Shown piece by piece: positions 1 to 8,711 of a stretch of 64,000 nt of DNA (positions within the stretch are counted from its first letter, which is position 1; the number at the start of each line of letters is the position of its first letter). The notes beneath the pieces were generated by a model that saw only the letters and a program-made list of their open reading frames with translations, searched no databases and was not told where the DNA came from. A program made the position numbers and the translations under genes. Source of the DNA: Ilyomonas sp963790435 (GTDB lineage Bacteria > Bacteroidota > Bacteroidia > Chitinophagales > Chitinophagaceae). The stretch spans positions 1-64,000 of the forward strand of contig CAWBOI010000001.1 in NCBI GenBank assembly GCA_963790435.1, given 5' to 3'.

Positions 1-3
1 AAA

Positions 4-34
4 AAGGCTTGTAAATCAATGATTTACAAGCCTT
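4..34 (-). terminator. Rho-independent terminator after tRNA-Leu
   Basis: A near-perfect inverted repeat (arms of about 13-15 bp around a 5-base loop) is followed on the minus strand by a run of T. It lies just 3' of the tRNA gene and would end its transcript. Confidence 0.85.
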
Positions 35-40
35 ATGGTG

Positions 41-124
41 TGCCCAGGACTGGATTCGAACCAGCACATCCTTTCGAACGCTGCGACCTGAACACAGTGC
101 GTCTACCAATTTCGCCACCTGGGC
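41..124 (-). tRNA. tRNA-Leu (anticodon CAG)
   Basis: On the minus strand the sequence folds as a class II tRNA. The acceptor stem GCCCAGG (118-124) pairs with CCTGGGC (42-48), with an A discriminator. The D-arm holds AATTGGTAGACGC and the T-arm holds GGTTCGAATCC. The anticodon stem encloses the loop TTCAGGT, so the anticodon is CAG, which reads CUG. A long variable arm fits tRNA-Leu. The CCA end is not encoded. A terminator hairpin follows directly. Confidence 0.93.
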
Positions 125-182
125 AGGTGAATGTTGCAGGGCTGCAAATATAATTGTGAAGAATGGTTTGCACAAACCCTTT

Positions 183-1170
183 TTACAAGGTTAAGAGGCT
201 GCATCCGCGCAAATCGCTGTTATCTATTCGTCCCAACACTTCAAAGCTGCCATTTTCATAAACAATACCTGCATCGTCTGTTGCAATAAAAGCGCAGCTA
301 TCTTTATTGGCAAGGTCAATAATATTTAAGATACCCTTTCCGCATGATGAAACTTGTAAAGGATCGTCTTCATTTCGTATCATTACTTTCATCCACGGAG
401 GGCAATGATAAATGCCTTTTTCTTTTGAATAAGCCTGGCTCATACAACTCCGTCATTCCATATTCTGAATGAATGCTCTTTACTGTAAATGCTTCACACA
501 AAATACGATGAACTTCTTCCCTCGTCATCTCTTCTTTTCTACCTTTCATGCCACCCGTTTCCATAATGGTAGTATAATGCAAAGGCATTGGATGAGCTGT
601 CGCAAAGTGGAGCAGGGCGTACGTTACACCAATCAAAATGGTGTTTTGTTTTTGTGCATTTAATTGAAACAAGGTGTTTTGCAACCCTTCAAAATCATAT
701 AAATAAAAACCACTTTTGGGGTGCTTAGATAATCGTATCAATTCATCTACCATAAACACAAGCGAAGAGCCGGTGCGTTCCAGATAAGAAGGAAGTAAAC
801 CAATGATGCACAGCTTATCTATCTTACCATAAAACTGTTGAAAAGCTGTGATAAAGCTTTGTTCGTACAATGAAACGTCTTTAACAAAATGCCGGCTATT
901 AATAGTTGTTGTTGTGCCGCTGCTGGTAAAAATAACTTGTGGCGAAAACGCTCCGGTTGTTACCTGATGTGTTTTAAAAAATGAAATGGGAACAAAAGGA
1001 ATGCGTTCTGTCTGACTTATTCCGGACGGATCAACATTCAATAGTTTACACCACTTATTGTACACTTCGTTGTTCTCATACTGATAATGAAACAAGCTGA
1101 TGGCAACGCTTTCATCAAAGCTGTATTGCTCAAAAATATTGTTAACAAAAAAAGGCTTCACACTAAACAC
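183..1170 (-). pseudogene. LuxE-like acyl-protein synthetase, one-base frameshift
   Basis: This is an ATP-dependent acyl-activating enzyme of the LuxE acyl-protein synthetase family. The conserved blocks TSSGTTTT (ATP-binding loop), METGGMKGRKEEM and SEYGMTEL are visible. The frame then breaks at about 444, where one extra base follows TEL. The next frame continues with SQAYSKEKGIYHCPPWMKV, which is the expected continuation of the family motif. Restored length is about 330 residues, usual for LuxE-like proteins. The start is uncertain: GTG codons at 1170 and 1161 fit the family better than the longer ATG at 1248, which overlaps the divergent lipoprotein gene. The acyl substrate is unknown, and no luxC/D partner lies nearby. 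The break may be a sequencing error. Confidence 0.75.
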
Positions 1171-1185
1171 TCCATTGGTTTTGTT

Positions 1186-1193
1186 TACATTTG
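1186..1193 (+). promoter_or_regulatory. Candidate -7 element TACATTTG
   Basis: A perfect match to the Bacteroidota -7 consensus TAnnTTTG lies 20 bp before the lipoprotein ATG at 1214. No clear -33 TTTG is present at the usual spacing. Confidence 0.45.
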
Positions 1194-1213
1194 AACCATA
1201 GATATATACTAAG

Positions 1214-1645
1214 ATGAAAGCAAAATTATTGATAGTTGTTGTAAGCATGATGATAATGTCTGCCTGCTCAAAAGATACTTACAGTTCAACACCTAAACTC
1301 ACTTTTAAAAGTGTAAATGGCACTGTATTTCCTCAGCAATCTAACATTGATTTTAAATTAGAAGTTACCGATAAAGAAGGCGATATACAAGATACAATGT
1401 GGTTTGAAAAAAATTCTTACACCTGCGGTGCAGATGGTTACATTTTATCAGGAAATATGGTTCCCAATTTCACGAGCCGCAAAGATTTAAAAGCCGAAAT
1501 TGATTTGAACTTACAACTGGGCGGTACTCTTTCCAGTTGCATTGGCAGAGATGATTCCTGTTACTTCCGCTTTTGGATCAAAGACAAAGCCGGGCATGTA
1601 AGCGATACCGTGCAATCACCCACAATTAAGTTATTAAAAGATTAG
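1214..1645 (+). CDS. Small lipoprotein of unknown function
   Basis: The product has 143 residues. It starts with a lipoprotein signal peptide: a basic start (MKAK), a hydrophobic stretch, and the lipobox MSAC with Cys at about residue 18, so it should be anchored in an outer or inner membrane leaflet. The mature part contains an FKLEVTDKEGDIQDTMWF segment that resembles Ig-like or PKD-type beta folds, plus two further Cys residues. No family is recognised with certainty. It sits directly upstream of a UbiA-like membrane protein with a 2-base gap, so the two are probably cotranscribed. Confidence 0.7.
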   Translation: MKAKLLIVVVSMMIMSACSKDTYSSTPKLTFKSVNGTVFPQQSNIDFKLEVTDKEGDIQDTMWFEKNSYTCGADGYILSGNMVPNFTSRKDLKAEIDLNLQLGGTLSSCIGRDDSCYFRFWIKDKAGHVSDTVQSPTIKLLKD

Positions 1646-1647
1646 TC

Positions 1648-2559
1648 GTGCTGTGGAAGCTTGCACGTTTTGTTTTATTTGGTAATTATTACTTAGCACT
1701 TTGCATTGTTGCTCTCTCTTTTGAAACAGCAATTAAAAATAGTTTCCGCATCAGCGATGTCTATTTTTATTTGCTCATTTTTTTATCAGTAGTGGTTTAT
1801 TATACACATGCTTACATTGGCGATTATACAACGGCAACATCTTCCAATCCCCGAGCCGCATGGTACGCTAACAACAGGAGTCTCATTTTTTTTACACAAC
1901 TTTTTTTTACCATTCTCATTGCTGCTGGTTGTGTGTATGAATTAGTCAGATATGGATCTGCCGTTTCTGTTTTTAGTGTGCAGAACTGGTTGCTTTTGCT
2001 CCTTTTTCCTTTCCTCGCTTTGCTGTATTACGATGTTATTTTTCCTGCGCGTTTCCGCTTCAGGCTGCGCAATATTGCGTGGCTCAAACCCTTTATTATC
2101 GGGTTTGTTTGTACAGGTCTGATTGTTATCTACCCTATGCTTTTTTATTCGTTACAAACCAAACAAACGTTTCATTTTTCTTCTGTTGAAGTCTGCTATT
2201 TTTTTACCAACTGGATGTTTACAACAGCCATTGCATTGATGTTTGATATTAAAGATTTTGCTGCCGACCATAACTATCAACTCAAAACATTTGTAGTTAC
2301 CAAAGGCTTGCGGCGAACCTTGTTTTACATTTTGCTTCCACTCATAATTGTAAGTTTGGTTTCGTTCCTTTTTTTTGCCATACTGGTAAAGTTTTCCCTT
2401 CTTCAAATCATCATTAACACCATTCCTTTCTTCTTGCTGTTCATTGCTGCTGCTTCATTGCGCCGTCGTAAAAGCATTTTGTATTATCTGATTATCATTG
2501 ATGGTTTATTACTTGTTAAAGCTCTCTTTGGCATTGTTGCAATGATGTTGGCAAAATAA
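1648..2559 (+). CDS. UbiA-like polytopic membrane protein
   Basis: This 303-residue protein has about eight or nine hydrophobic segments. It starts with GTG, two bases after the upstream stop codon. The segment FTTAIALMFDIKDFAADH, followed by a charged loop with TKGLRRT, resembles the second Asp-rich motif and following loop of UbiA prenyltransferases. The first Asp-rich motif (NDxxDxxxD) is not clear; HAYIGDYTTATSSNPRA around residues 56-72 could be a degenerate form. This suggests a divergent UbiA superfamily member, common in Bacteroidota, with unknown substrate. It is translationally close to the lipoprotein before it. Confidence 0.6.
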   Translation: MLWKLARFVLFGNYYLALCIVALSFETAIKNSFRISDVYFYLLIFLSVVVYYTHAYIGDYTTATSSNPRAAWYANNRSLIFFTQLFFTILIAAGCVYELVRYGSAVSVFSVQNWLLLLLFPFLALLYYDVIFPARFRFRLRNIAWLKPFIIGFVCTGLIVIYPMLFYSLQTKQTFHFSSVEVCYFFTNWMFTTAIALMFDIKDFAADHNYQLKTFVVTKGLRRTLFYILLPLIIVSLVSFLFFAILVKFSLLQIIINTIPFFLLFIAAASLRRRKSILYYLIIIDGLLLVKALFGIVAMMLAK

Positions 2560-2578
2560 TCCATCACACCTACCTTTG
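2547..2578 (+). promoter_or_regulatory. Promoter for the M42 peptidase gene
   Basis: GTTG, a 20-bp spacer and TACCTTTG match the Bacteroidota -33/-7 promoter (TTG ... TAnnTTTG). The -7 element lies about 30 bp before the ATG at 2609. Confidence 0.55.
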
Positions 2579-2608
2579 ACGGCTTTCAAAAAGTATTAAA
2601 ATAAAAAC

Positions 2609-3727
2609 ATGGCGAAACAAAAAGAAGCAACAGCAGAAAAAAAATCAGTGCTAACCAACTCATCACTTACCTTCTTAAAAAATTATATCAACAACGCATC
2701 GCCGGTTGGCTTTGAAAGCAGCGGGCAGCGTTTGTGGCTCGATTACCTGAAGCCTTATATTCATTCTAACTTTACTGATCCTTACGGCACCGCAGTAGGT
2801 GTTATCAATCCTGATGCGCCTTTTAAAGTAGTCATTGAAGCTCATGCTGATGAGATTAGCTGGTTTGTGAATTACATCAACGACCAGGGTTTTATTTATT
2901 TAAAAAGAAATGGCGGTGTTGACCACCAGATTGCACCTTCGATGCGCGTTTGGATTTGGGGTAAAAAAGGACCTGTAAAAGCTGTATTTGGATGGCCTGC
3001 TATTCATACAAGATTAAGCAATAATGACTCAAAAGAGCCGGTACCAAAAGTTGAAAATTTATGGCTTGATTGCGGTGCACGAAGCAAAAAAGAAGTGGAA
3101 GAATTAGGCATTCATATTGGCTCTGTAGTTACTTATCAGGAAGGCTTTGACGAACTGGCTAACAACTCATTCATTGGTCGTGCTTTTGATAACCGCGTTG
3201 GAGGTTTTATGATTGCTGAAGTGGCTCGTTTGTTAAAAGAAAACAACATTAGCTTACCTTATGGTTTGTACATTGTAAATGCCGTGCAGGAAGAAATTGG
3301 CTTGCGTGGTGCAGAGATGATTGCAAGGCGTATAAAACCCAACATTGCCATTGTTACCGATGTTACGCACGACACGCAAACGCCCATGATAAACAAAGCG
3401 ATGGAAGGCGATGTTGCCTGTGGAAAAGGACCTTCATTAGCTTATGGGCCTGCTGTTCACAACAAGCTGTTGAACATTGTGCTTGACGTTGCAGAAAAGA
3501 AAAATATAGCCGTGCAAAACCGCACTGTAAGCCGCAGCACAGGTACTGATACTGATAGTTTTGCTTATGCCAACGACGGCTGCCCAAGTGTGCTCATTTC
3601 TATTCCACTGCGCTACATGCACACGACGGTTGAAATGCTTCACAAAGATGATATTGAAAATACCATTCGCTTGATGTATGAAACATTGCTAACGCTCACA
3701 CCCGAAACGGATTTGAGTTATTTGTAA
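2609..3727 (+). CDS. M42 family metallopeptidase (glutamyl aminopeptidase-like)
   Basis: This is a zinc/cobalt-dependent aminopeptidase of family M42 (FrvX/PepA-like), expected in the cytosol. The metal-ligand blocks appear in order: EAHADE (H79 and D81), AFDNRVGG (bridging Asp), VQEEIG (catalytic Glu and ligand Glu), VTDVTHD and RYMHTTVEM (last ligand His). The 372-residue length is normal for the family. It has its own promoter-like element upstream and a terminator directly after the stop, so it is probably monocistronic. A Lys/Glu-rich leader of about 15 residues is not a signal peptide. Substrate preference cannot be read from the sequence. Confidence 0.92.
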   Translation: MAKQKEATAEKKSVLTNSSLTFLKNYINNASPVGFESSGQRLWLDYLKPYIHSNFTDPYGTAVGVINPDAPFKVVIEAHADEISWFVNYINDQGFIYLKRNGGVDHQIAPSMRVWIWGKKGPVKAVFGWPAIHTRLSNNDSKEPVPKVENLWLDCGARSKKEVEELGIHIGSVVTYQEGFDELANNSFIGRAFDNRVGGFMIAEVARLLKENNISLPYGLYIVNAVQEEIGLRGAEMIARRIKPNIAIVTDVTHDTQTPMINKAMEGDVACGKGPSLAYGPAVHNKLLNIVLDVAEKKNIAVQNRTVSRSTGTDTDSFAYANDGCPSVLISIPLRYMHTTVEMLHKDDIENTIRLMYETLLTLTPETDLSYL

Positions 3728-3757
3728 CTTTTGTTTTGTAATAAAAAGTTATCGTTG

Positions 3758-3786
3758 TACCGCGTTTCTTAACGCGGTATTTTTAT
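3758..3786 (+). terminator. Rho-independent terminator after the M42 peptidase
   Basis: TACCGCGTT and AACGCGGTA form a hairpin (3758-3779) followed by a T run. The next ATG (3789) begins at the end of the T run. Confidence 0.8.
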
Positions 3787-3788
3787 GT

Positions 3789-4265
3789 ATGTATTTTAAA
3801 AAGCTATACAGGCAAAGCAGGTTTTGGTTTGTTATCGTTGTTCTGTTTGCAGCAGGGCAATTATTTATCAATTATAAGCATGGCGTTGAGTTTTCGCCGT
3901 TCTATCATTACGACATGTTCTCTTTGCTTTTTACGGCAAAACCAAACTATAAAGCAACTGAAGTAAGTATAAATGGGGTGCCGTTGCAAACCAAAAACTT
4001 TACACCCAATGGATGGGATAACATTGTATTGCCCATCATTCAATATCAAAATTCACAAAACTGGAATAGCCTTATTTATAACACGGTAATCAAACGATTG
4101 CTACACTTCAACGATTCTTCCTTGTACACTAATCAACTCTCACACCAACAGTTTGATGCCTGGTACCGCCAACGCATTATTCATTTGTTGCGTTTACCAC
4201 AAGATGCAAACATTCAATACCAAATCGTTTCTTATCATCAACAACACAATGCTCTCTACCGCTGA
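3789..4265 (+). CDS. Membrane-anchored protein of unknown function
   Basis: This 158-residue protein has one N-terminal membrane segment (about residues 11-29, FWFVIVVLFAAGQLFI) and a hydrophilic C-terminal part rich in Gln, Asn, Tyr and His. No family is recognised. Its stop codon overlaps the next start (TGATG at 4263-4267), which implies coupled translation with the polytopic protein that follows. The two probably act as a unit. Confidence 0.65.
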   Translation: MYFKKLYRQSRFWFVIVVLFAAGQLFINYKHGVEFSPFYHYDMFSLLFTAKPNYKATEVSINGVPLQTKNFTPNGWDNIVLPIIQYQNSQNWNSLIYNTVIKRLLHFNDSSLYTNQLSHQQFDAWYRQRIIHLLRLPQDANIQYQIVSYHQQHNALYR

Positions 4266-5107
4266 TGAAACGTTCATTCAGGCATACTATCATTGTTTGG
4301 TTTTGCGCTATTTTTTATGTGCTCGCCCTTTTTAAATGGTTCAACAATATGCTGTTGTATCAACAGCAACCCGTTTTTATTTATGATACGTTTGATGTGT
4401 TTAGCTGGTTGTTCCTGCAGACAGGCATTCCAAAATGGCTGTTACAAACGAAGCAGTTTTTGTTGTTCGATGTTTTGTTTTATACCACTCCCTTATCATT
4501 ATTAATTACATCTTATGCAAAACCAACATCGATTTCTTTAGCAGCCATTTATGTGTTGATTATAAACTGGATTTATCTGCAATGTTATTTTATTTTCCCA
4601 ATCAGTTCATACACCATTTTTGTTGTATGGCTCATTTTTCCAATCATTTTTATTCCTAAAAAGGAAGAAACCTTTTTGCTTCTCTTTGATGGCATCCGCT
4701 ATTTCTTTTTGTACTTTTTTGCTTCAGCAGGAATCTGGAAAATTATAAGAGGAAGCGTTTTTAATAAAGTTCAATTGAGCGGTATTTTATTGGAACAGCA
4801 CAAAGAAATGCTTACCAGTTCGCCGCATTACTGGTTGACTGATTTGTATGTCTTTCTCATCAATCATGCAACGCTTTCGTATTTCCTTTATATCGTTGTA
4901 ACAATAATGGAACTGAGCTTCCTAATTGGTTTTTTTACAAAGAAGTTTGACAAATTTCTCATCCTCGTTTACTTCGTTTTTTTAATTGCCGATTATTTCA
5001 TTATGCGCATTCCTTACTTCGAAACATTGCCCCTTTTGCTTACACTTTATTTTCATTTTAAGCCAATTGTAAGGCAGGAAAAATCTTCTTTTTTTGAAAT
5101 GAATTAA
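4265..5107 (+). CDS. Polytopic membrane protein, possibly HTTM/DoxX-like
   Basis: This 280-residue protein has about six or seven hydrophobic helices with few charges. Its layout (an SAGIWKIIRG turn and long aromatic helices) is vaguely reminiscent of HTTM or DoxX-type proteins, but I cannot assign a family with confidence. It is coupled to the preceding single-span protein by a TGATG overlap. No catalytic motif is obvious. Confidence 0.6.
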   Translation: MKRSFRHTIIVWFCAIFYVLALFKWFNNMLLYQQQPVFIYDTFDVFSWLFLQTGIPKWLLQTKQFLLFDVLFYTTPLSLLITSYAKPTSISLAAIYVLIINWIYLQCYFIFPISSYTIFVVWLIFPIIFIPKKEETFLLLFDGIRYFFLYFFASAGIWKIIRGSVFNKVQLSGILLEQHKEMLTSSPHYWLTDLYVFLINHATLSYFLYIVVTIMELSFLIGFFTKKFDKFLILVYFVFLIADYFIMRIPYFETLPLLLTLYFHFKPIVRQEKSSFFEMN

Positions 5108-5112
5108 ATTTG
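5105..5112 (+). promoter_or_regulatory. Candidate -7 element TAAATTTG
   Basis: A perfect TAnnTTTG lies 20 bp before the ATG of the amidotransferase gene at 5133 and overlaps the end of the upstream gene. No good -33 element is visible. Confidence 0.45.
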
Positions 5113-5132
5113 CAGATTAAATTGTTTTTATA

Positions 5133-5957
5133 ATGGAATATAGAATTGCAGTGTTGGATTTAAACAATGGTTATGCAAACCAGGGAATGCGATGCATCAA
5201 TGAAATCCTGAACCAGTGGAGTGAAGCGAATCAATACAACATTGAAGTAAAAGAATTTGACGTTCGTCAAAAATTAGAACTGCCCGATTTAAGTTATGAT
5301 ATTTACATTTCAAGTGGTGGTCCCGGCTCGCCTTTGGAAAGTGCGGGAATGGAATGGGACAATCGTTTTTTTAGTTGGATAAAATCGGTTGAAGATCATA
5401 ATAAGAACGAAGATCATTTCCCCAAAAAGCACCTGTTTTTTATTTGCCATAGTTTTCAGTTGGCATGTCGTTATTTCAATTTTGCAACGGTTTGTCAGCG
5501 CAACAAAACATCCTTTGGCGTCTTCCCCGTTCACATGCTTCCGAGCGCTGTTGATGAACCGGTTTTTGAAGGTTTAACCGATCCATTCTATGCGGTTGAC
5601 AGCCGCGATTTTCAAGTCATCAAGCCCGATGAAGCCAAACTTGCAACACAGGGTGGAACTGTGTTAGCAATAGAAAAAGAACGTCCGCATGCGTCTCATT
5701 ACGAACGTGCGGTGATGGCAGTGCGTTTCAATCCTTATTTTATTGGTACACAGTTCCATCCTGAAGCCGATGCACAAGGCATGAGCATGTATTTGCAACG
5801 CGACGATAAAAAGCAAACTGTTATAAAAGAGCATGGCGAAGCCAAATGGAAAAGCATGATTGATCAGTTGAACGATCCCGATAAAATTATGTTCACGCAC
5901 AACCATATTTTACCCAATTTTTTAAACATGGCAGTTGGACAAATGGAGATTGCATAG
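5133..5957 (+). CDS. Class I glutamine amidotransferase-like protein
   Basis: This 274-residue protein has a single class I glutamine amidotransferase (GATase1) domain. An SSGGPGSP oxyanion-strand motif comes first. FFICHSFQLAC is the nucleophile elbow with the catalytic Cys, and GTQFHPEAD carries the catalytic His. No synthetase domain is fused, so the ammonia acceptor or partner is unknown. GMP-synthase-like stand-alone GATases of this kind are common in Bacteroidota. The extra C-terminal segment (about residues 215-274) is longer than a minimal GATase. A dispersed CAAAAACAAA-type decamer (5959-5968) begins one base after the stop. Confidence 0.85.
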   Translation: MEYRIAVLDLNNGYANQGMRCINEILNQWSEANQYNIEVKEFDVRQKLELPDLSYDIYISSGGPGSPLESAGMEWDNRFFSWIKSVEDHNKNEDHFPKKHLFFICHSFQLACRYFNFATVCQRNKTSFGVFPVHMLPSAVDEPVFEGLTDPFYAVDSRDFQVIKPDEAKLATQGGTVLAIEKERPHASHYERAVMAVRFNPYFIGTQFHPEADAQGMSMYLQRDDKKQTVIKEHGEAKWKSMIDQLNDPDKIMFTHNHILPNFLNMAVGQMEIA

Positions 5958-6106
5958 GTTTGTTTTTGCCCAAATTTTTATTCATCGAAAATACAAAATA
6001 CAGTTTTGTTTTACAAGCGTTTGTAACTCCGATGTATCGCCTCTTGCGACACTCCGTTCAAGGTTCCGAAAACAATTGAGCTAAGTGAAACAAAATCACT
6101 AAACAA

Positions 6107-6163
6107 ATTCATGCAAAAACAAAAGGCTATCAAAATTTGATAGCCTTTTGTTTTTGCATGAAT
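6107..6163. terminator. Perfect bidirectional terminator built from an inverted decamer pair
   Basis: This is a perfect inverted repeat with arms of about 28 bp between two convergent genes. Each arm contains GCAAAAACAAAAGGCTATC, so the two copies of the dispersed decamer (6114-6123 and 6147-6156) face each other. T-rich flanks on both strands fit a terminator serving both the amidotransferase gene (+) and the DUF6600 gene (-). Confidence 0.85.
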
Positions 6164-6169
6164 TATATT

Positions 6170-7636
6170 CTAATCCCTTTTTCTGTTGCTGTTTCCGCCA
6201 CCGTTCCATCCACCACTACGGGGAGCTGCAGGCTGACTAAAGCTTCTATTAGGCGTATTGTTCTGCCTTTGCTGAAACTGTTGTTGTCTTTGCTGTTGTT
6301 GCTGTTGTTGTTGAGACTGCTGCTGCCTTTGTTGCATCATTTGCTGCCGTTGCATATCCTGTTGTCTTTGCTGTTGCATTTGCTGATTGCGTTGTTGCAT
6401 CATTTGTTTCGCTGCGCTTCCATTTGTTGCTGACGTTGATTTATCTGCTGTTGTTGTATTTGCTCGCTTCTGTTATTCATCATTTGCTGGCGTTGCTGTT
6501 CCATTTGCTGTTGCCGCTGCTGGTCATAATTAGGTTGTCCATTATTCGGCATTCTGTTGTTTTCATTATTATTGTTGATTCCATTTTGTTGCGGACGTTG
6601 CATCGGCAACTGATGTTGCTGTTCATTTTGCTGTGGCTGTTGAACACCATTCTGCATTGGCTGCGGTCTGTTATTAAACGGCTGCTGTCTTACATTATCC
6701 TGGGGTGCGGTGGTATTCGGCAATCTGTTAGCGCGGTTAATGTTGTTGCCAACTCCATTCCTGTTTACTGCAGGATTGTACATGTGGATGGCACCCGTTC
6801 TGTCCTGACCTAAATTGTTGTCGTTGATTGGTAACAACAATGTTTTGTGGCTGTACGCGCTGCCCTGTATATCTTTCTACTTCGTTTCTCTGAGGACCAA
6901 CTACATAGCGATTATTATTGATAACATTGGTGTTATTAATGATGGTTGTGTTTCTGATGATATTAATATTCTGCGTACGGTTAACATAGTAATTGTTGAT
7001 GTTTCTAAAACCCATGTAGCGGTGAGGTAAAAACACCCAGCTTTCTGCCGGAATACCAAAGCCTACATTCATACCAACGCTTAAACCCGGAGCCAAAGGT
7101 GCCCAGCCATAATAGTCGCCACCAGTGCGCCAGCTTACCCATGCCGGACCCCATGTATAACCCGGAACCCAAAACCAGCCATATGCATTGTCGAACGACC
7201 AACGACCATAATGAAACGGCGCCCAGCCCCAGGCGTAATCCGAAACCCAGGTCCAGCCGAAGTGGGTGTAAGCCCAATGTCCGCCTGTATTATAAGGTTG
7301 GAAACCGGCAACATTGCATACCCAAACATTACCATAGCCGGGATAATTCATCCAGTTGCCATAGGGAGATAAGCCACTATGAAAATCATCATAGTTTACA
7401 TCCTGATCCGGTGAAATCAAAGCCTGGTCATTGTTGTCGTAATTGCTGCCATTATCATTGTTCGAATAGGCGTTATTATCATTATTCGGATAGGTATTAC
7501 TATTCGGATAAGTATTGCTGTCTCGATTCGGATAATAGTTTTGCGCACAACCAATTTGCGTAAAACCAAGGAAGAGTAATACCATCACAGGTACTAATTT
7601 CTGCAATCTGAGTATTCCCTGTTTCATAGTTTTCAT
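6170..7636 (-). pseudogene. DUF6600 (YXWGXW-type) secreted protein with poly-Gln tail, two frameshifts
   Basis: The product starts with a signal peptide or lipoprotein signal (MKTMKQG..., TQIGCAQ) and an Asn/Tyr-rich repeat linker (NTYPNSNTYPNN). It then carries the aromatic DUF6600 core (SPYGNW, GHWAYTHFGWTW, AWGWAPFHYGRW, WVPGYTWGPAW). An Asn-rich segment and a long Gln/Arg/Met-rich tail of about 200 residues follow. Reading breaks twice, near 6815 and near 6410, each by one base. The peptide character is continuous across both breaks, so this was one gene of about 488 codons. The Gln tail is encoded by CAA/CAG runs that are prone to slippage. Function is unknown; it is probably an envelope protein. 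ATG at 7627 is an alternative start. Confidence 0.75.
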
Positions 7637-7774
7637 TTTATAATTGTAATTACTGTATGTCCATCTGTATGCCAAAAACTAACAGATGTTTCTAATCATA
7701 TCAGACTTTTACTGAACGAAAAGTTTAATGTTGGATTTGTGAAAACAAAAACAATATTCTTCATAAATCATTAT

Positions 7775-7817
7775 AAAAATAAAACAGCTTGCTCAATTGT
7801 ATTGAACAAGCTGTTTT
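7775..7817 (-). terminator. Terminator downstream of the ECF sigma gene
   Basis: AAAACAGCTTG (7781-7791) pairs with CAAGCTGTTTT (7807-7817), and the stem extends into the loop with one mismatch. On the minus strand it is followed by a T-rich stretch. A second, looser inverted pair (TGTCATCCGG at 7829-7838 and CCGGATGACA near 7893-7902) lies between it and the sigma gene. Confidence 0.7.
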
Positions 7818-7921
7818 GTGAGTTTGGCTGTCATCCGGAAATGAATTTGCAACTATGACAACAGGCAATCCGTTAGTGCTTACAAAATCACACCGGATGA
7901 CATAAGGTAAACCTTACCAAA

Positions 7922-8503
7922 TTATAAGGCAATTTGTTTCTCCGTCATCATTTTGCGAAGATTGATCAAACCATAACGCATACGTCCCAACGCAGTGTTA
8001 ATACTACAATTAGTAAGCCGGGCTATATCTTTAAAGCTCATGTCGCCAAAGTGCCGCAATACTATCACTTCACGTTGCTCCTGGGGCAATTTATCTAACA
8101 TCGCATACATTGTATCGTGGCTTTGCCGGCGCATCATTTTTTGTTCTGCCGTTTCTTCCACTACATTAATCACTTCAAAAATATCCTGGTTATCGCCGGT
8201 TAAAATAGAAGGTGTGCGTTTTATTTTACGAAAGTGATCCACACACAAATTGTGCGCAATGCGCAATGCCCACGGCAGGAATTTTCCTTCTTCGTTGTAT
8301 CGCTTATTGCGCAGCGTATCTATGATTCGGATAAAGGTTTCCTGAAACATATCTTCTGCGAGATATTTGTCTTTTACCAAAAACAAAATTGACGAATACA
8401 ACTTGTCTTTGTAGCGTGCAATCAGCGATTCAAAAGCATACACATTACCATCCTGAAATGCTAACACCAACTGGGTGTCGGTCATTGAATTGTACAGCCT
8501 CAT
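7922..8503 (-). CDS. RNA polymerase ECF sigma factor
   Basis: This 193-residue protein is an extracytoplasmic-function sigma-70 factor. Region 2 is seen in YAFESLIARYKDKLYSSILF and DMFQETFIRIIDTL with the -10-binding LPWALRIAHNLCVDHFRK helix. Region 4 is seen in LPQEQREVIVLRHFGDMSFKDIARL, a helix-turn-helix ending with GRMRYGLINLRK. No anti-sigma gene lies next to it: the downstream neighbour is the DUF6600 protein and the upstream neighbour is the divergent uvrA. It could control the envelope gene downstream, but that is inference. Confidence 0.92.
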   Translation of the reverse strand: MRLYNSMTDTQLVLAFQDGNVYAFESLIARYKDKLYSSILFLVKDKYLAEDMFQETFIRIIDTLRNKRYNEEGKFLPWALRIAHNLCVDHFRKIKRTPSILTGDNQDIFEVINVVEETAEQKMMRRQSHDTMYAMLDKLPQEQREVIVLRHFGDMSFKDIARLTNCSINTALGRMRYGLINLRKMMTEKQIAL

Positions 8504-8711
8504 ACAGGTATAAACTGAATTTTAAAAAATAAGTAACGTTAAAAAAATCTGTGTAAAAACAAATCGCGTAGAAGTTCTGTATAGGCTTTGTACTTTTCGT
8601 TTCGGTTGTGAAAATAACACCATTTTTTACGGTGAATGCACTACAATTGTAAAATTAATGCAAATAAAATGATATTTTAATCTTGTTAAATACTTTTTTA
8701 ATTTTTGAGGC

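Noticed and set aside
6170..6403. Separate small Gln-rich protein
   Set aside because: It continues the same low-complexity peptide as the upstream frame and lacks its own start signals; it is best explained as the end of the broken DUF6600 gene.
6137..6813. Leu-rich reading frames on the plus strand (6137-6433, 6424-6813)
   Set aside because: They are the antisense of the Gln-rich tail of the DUF6600 gene; CAA/CAG runs read backwards give Leu-rich peptides.
7829..7902. Possible riboswitch from the TGTCATCCGG/CCGGATGACA pair
   Set aside because: It lies downstream of the sigma gene and far from the start of the DUF6600 gene; no known riboswitch core was seen.
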